Positions 62,077 to 64,000 of a stretch of 64,000 nt of DNA are shown one piece after another. Origin of the DNA: Ogataea parapolymorpha DL-1 (taxonomy: Eukaryota > Ascomycota > Pichiomycetes > Pichiales > Pichiaceae); assembly GCF_000187245.1 (NCBI RefSeq), contig NC_027863.1, positions 62,001-126,000 of the forward strand, read 5' to 3'. The number at the start of each line of letters is the position of its first letter. Position 1 is the first letter of the stretch. The notes below the pieces were generated by a model. It did not search any database. It worked only from the letters and a program-made list of their open reading frames with translations, and was not told the origin of the DNA. A program made the position numbers and the translations under genes.

Positions 62077-64000
62077 ATGTTTTTGAGGGGCTCGATAGCA
62101 CGTTTACGGCCTGAACAGGCCAAGGTGCGTTTTCAGCAGCCTTCAAGAATTACTCCCCTTCTCGTACGCTCATTCTCATCTGGGCAGCAAATCCGTTTCA
62201 AGCAAACGTTTTTCAACCCGAACGAAGAACCAGACAAGAATAAGGACAACAAGAAGAAAAAGAAGAAGGGACCAGATCTCAGCAACCAGCCACAGGACTT
62301 CTTCAAAAACACAAAATGGACGAACTGGATCTTTCCTGGTCTGGTCATCACTTTGTTTTTGAATAGCTACTCTAGTGGAGAGAACAACCAAATGACTTTC
62401 CAGGACTTCAAAGTCAACTTCCTTGAAAAAGGACTGGTGAAAAGGATCACCGTGATAAACAACTCATTTGTGGAGGCCGAGCTAGTCACCCAACACCCCA
62501 GGATAGTTGGATTCACCATAGGCTCGGTTGAGTTTTTCGAGAAGGAATTAGATGAGATCCAAGATAAATTGGGCATTCCAAACAATGAACGTATTCCAGT
62601 GTCTTACATCCGTCGTTCCAGCATTTTCTCCTACATCATGCCGTTTGTGCCGACTTTGATCCTGATTGGTGGTACCTACTATCTTGCTAGGCAGTTGCAA
62701 AAGCGTGCACCAAACGGTAAAGGTGGCGGGCCTTTGAACAACATCATGGGCATAGGCAAGTCCAAAGCTAGATTGTTCAACCAGGAAACAGATATTACTG
62801 TCAAGTTCAAAGATGTTGCCGGTTGTGATGAAGCTAAGGAAGAGATTATGGAGTTTGTCACTTTTTTAAAAGAGCCTAAGAAATATGAGAAGTTGGGTGC
62901 CAAAATTCCAAAAGGCGCCATCCTTTCCGGACCTCCAGGTACAGGTAAAACCTTGTTGGCTAAGGCCACAGCGGGAGAGGCTGGTGTTCCATTTCTTTCT
63001 GTTTCCGGTTCCGAATTCGTCGAGATGTACGTTGGTGTCGGTGCTTCCAGAGTTCGCGATTTGTTTTCTACAGCCAGAAAGCTAGCTCCTTGTATCATAT
63101 TTGTGGACGAGATCGATGCCATTGGTAAGTCAAGAGAAAGTGGACCAATGGGTGCGAACGACGAAAAAGAAGCAACGTTGAATCAACTTCTAGTCGAAAT
63201 GGATGGTTTTGAGGATACCGATCACATTGTGGTTCTTGCAGGTACTAACAGGGCCGATATTTTGGATAAAGCTTTGACTAGACCCGGCAGATTCGATAGA
63301 CATATCAGCATCGATAGACCAGATATTGAGGGAAGAAAGGCAATTTACAAAGTTCATTTGAAACCGCTGAAGCTTGAACATCCTGTCACGGACGAGTTTG
63401 CAGGAAGATTAGCTGCTTTGACTCCAGGATTCTCCGGAGCCGATATTTCGAATTGTTGTAACGAGGCTGCATTAATTGCAGCAAGAGAGGACGCTGACGT
63501 GGTCAAGCTGGTTCATTTCGAAAAGGCAATCGAAAGAGTGATTGCGGGTCTTGAGAGAAAAAGTAGAGTGCTGTCACCCGAAGAAAAGAAAACAGTTGCT
63601 TATCATGAAGCAGGTCACGCTATATGTGGATGGTATTTGCAATATGCTGACCCTTTGCTAAAAGTTTCTATTATTCCTCGTGGCCAAGGTGCTCTTGGAT
63701 ATGCGCAGTATCTTCCCGGCGATGAGTATCTCATTTCACAAGAACAATTCGAACACAGAATGATCATGGCACTCGGCGGACGAGTGTCAGAGGAGCTGAA
63801 TTTTGATGACATCACCACCGGTGCTGCTGACGATTTCAAGAAAGTTACCCAGATGGCAAACATGATGATTCTTCGATTGGGAATGTCGAAGAAATTAGGC
63901 ACTATCACCTTTGAAACGAACAGTCAACAACCACAGGTTCACAAGCTTTTCAGTGAAGAGACTTTTGAACTCATCGATAACGAAGTGAAGAGAGTTATCA
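62077..64000 (+). CDS. YTA12: m-AAA protease subunit, Yta12-like, 3' end outside the window
   Basis: 641 codons are visible from the ATG at 62077 and the frame is open at the right edge. Arg-rich presequence, a basic [13 protein letters not shown] stretch, two membrane helices (near residues 90 and 190), AAA domain with Walker A GPPGTGKT (285-292), Walker [12 protein letters not shown], arginine-finger RPGRFDRH, and protease zinc site HEAGH (510-514). It closely fits both Afg3 and Yta12; [21 protein letters not shown] and [12 protein letters not shown] favour Yta12. The m-AAA complex degrades inner-membrane proteins and processes MrpL32. Confidence 0.93.
   Translation, partial: MFLRGSIARLRPEQAKVRFQQPSRITPLLVRSFSSGQQIRFKQTFFNPNEEPDKNKDNKKKKKKGPDLSNQPQDFFKNTKWTNWIFPGLVITLFLNSYSSGENNQMTFQDFKVNFLEKGLVKRITVINNSFVEAELVTQHPRIVGFTIGSVEFFEKELDEIQDKLGIPNNERIPVSYIRRSSIFSYIMPFVPTLILIGGTYYLARQLQKRAPNGKGGGPLNNIMGIGKSKARLFNQETDITVKFKDVAGCDEAKEEIMEFVTFLKEPKKYEKLGAKIPKGAILSGPPGTGKTLLAKATAGEAGVPFLSVSGSEFVEMYVGVGASRVRDLFSTARKLAPCIIFVDEIDAIGKSRESGPMGANDEKEATLNQLLVEMDGFEDTDHIVVLAGTNRADILDKALTRPGRFDRHISIDRPDIEGRKAIYKVHLKPLKLEHPVTDEFAGRLAALTPGFSGADISNCCNEAALIAAREDADVVKLVHFEKAIERVIAGLERKSRVLSPEEKKTVAYHEAGHAICGWYLQYADPLLKVSIIPRGQGALGYAQYLPGDEYLISQEQFEHRMIMALGGRVSEELNFDDITTGAADDFKKVTQMANMMILRLGMSKKLGTITFETNSQQPQVHKLFSEETFELIDNEVKRVI

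Overview
The window is nuclear DNA of a budding yeast. It is gene-dense: 43 protein genes in 64 kb, on both strands, mostly intronless, often separated by fewer than 100 bp. The products point to a methylotroph-type yeast outside the Saccharomyces and CTG-Ser lineages (Ogataea/Hansenula or a close Pichiaceae relative; this placement is inference). Evidence for it: a PMP47/ANT1-type peroxisomal ATP carrier, a CIA30-type complex I assembly factor (respiratory complex I is absent from Saccharomyces), and CTG codons at hydrophobic positions such as those of ribosomal protein P2. I saw no tRNA, rRNA, CRISPR, transposon or viral element.

Layout, left to right. 1-8 kb: a partial unknown gene off the left edge, sideroflexin FSF1, DNA-protein crosslink protease WSS1, nucleoporin NUP170/157, glutathione synthetase GSH2. 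8-20.7 kb: SAP-domain AIM34, an unusual CLC chloride transporter/channel, an unidentified large protein, glycogen debranching enzyme GDB1, an aldo-keto reductase, TEA-domain regulator TEC1. 20.9-36 kb: ribosome-biogenesis factors MAK21 and UTP14 around a ThDP-dependent 2-oxo acid decarboxylase, a DENN protein, mRNA export factor YRA1 (with intron), two carriers (ANT1/PMP47 and ORT1), acidic ribosomal protein P2 and a probable kinetochore subunit. 35.8-46.5 kb: a cystathionine gamma-synthase-like enzyme, TFC6, UBA4, a p24 cargo receptor, ESF1, RTC5, RIO1 and KEI1 (short intron). 46.9-64 kb: an HSF-type regulator (SFL1/MGA1), CIA30, a CENP-W-like histone-fold protein, BCS1, UBP2, a DNA-binding/PLP-enzyme fusion, VPS74, a YCII-domain protein (34-nt intron), profilin (57-nt intron), LEO1, a mitochondrial membrane protein, BIM1 and the start of the m-AAA protease YTA12.

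The genes do not form one pathway. Some recur by theme: 60S/40S assembly (MAK21, UTP14, ESF1, RIO1), mitochondrial biogenesis (CIA30, BCS1, YTA12), kinetochore/microtubule (NKP1-like, CENP-W-like, BIM1) and filamentation-type regulators (TEC1, SFL1-like).

The most unusual item is the gene at 55142-56905 (minus). It joins a CENP-B/Tc5-transposase-type helix-turn-helix to a complete cystathionine gamma-synthase-like PLP module, with a free-standing paralogue of that module at 35782-36909. It resembles in principle the bacterial MocR regulators (DNA-binding domain plus PLP aminotransferase fold) and may be a metabolite-sensing transcription factor. Second is the CLC protein, in which both the gating and the proton glutamate positions are altered. 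Third is a set of four introns (292, 43, 34 and 57 nt), all with the branch site only 6-9 nt from the 3' splice site.
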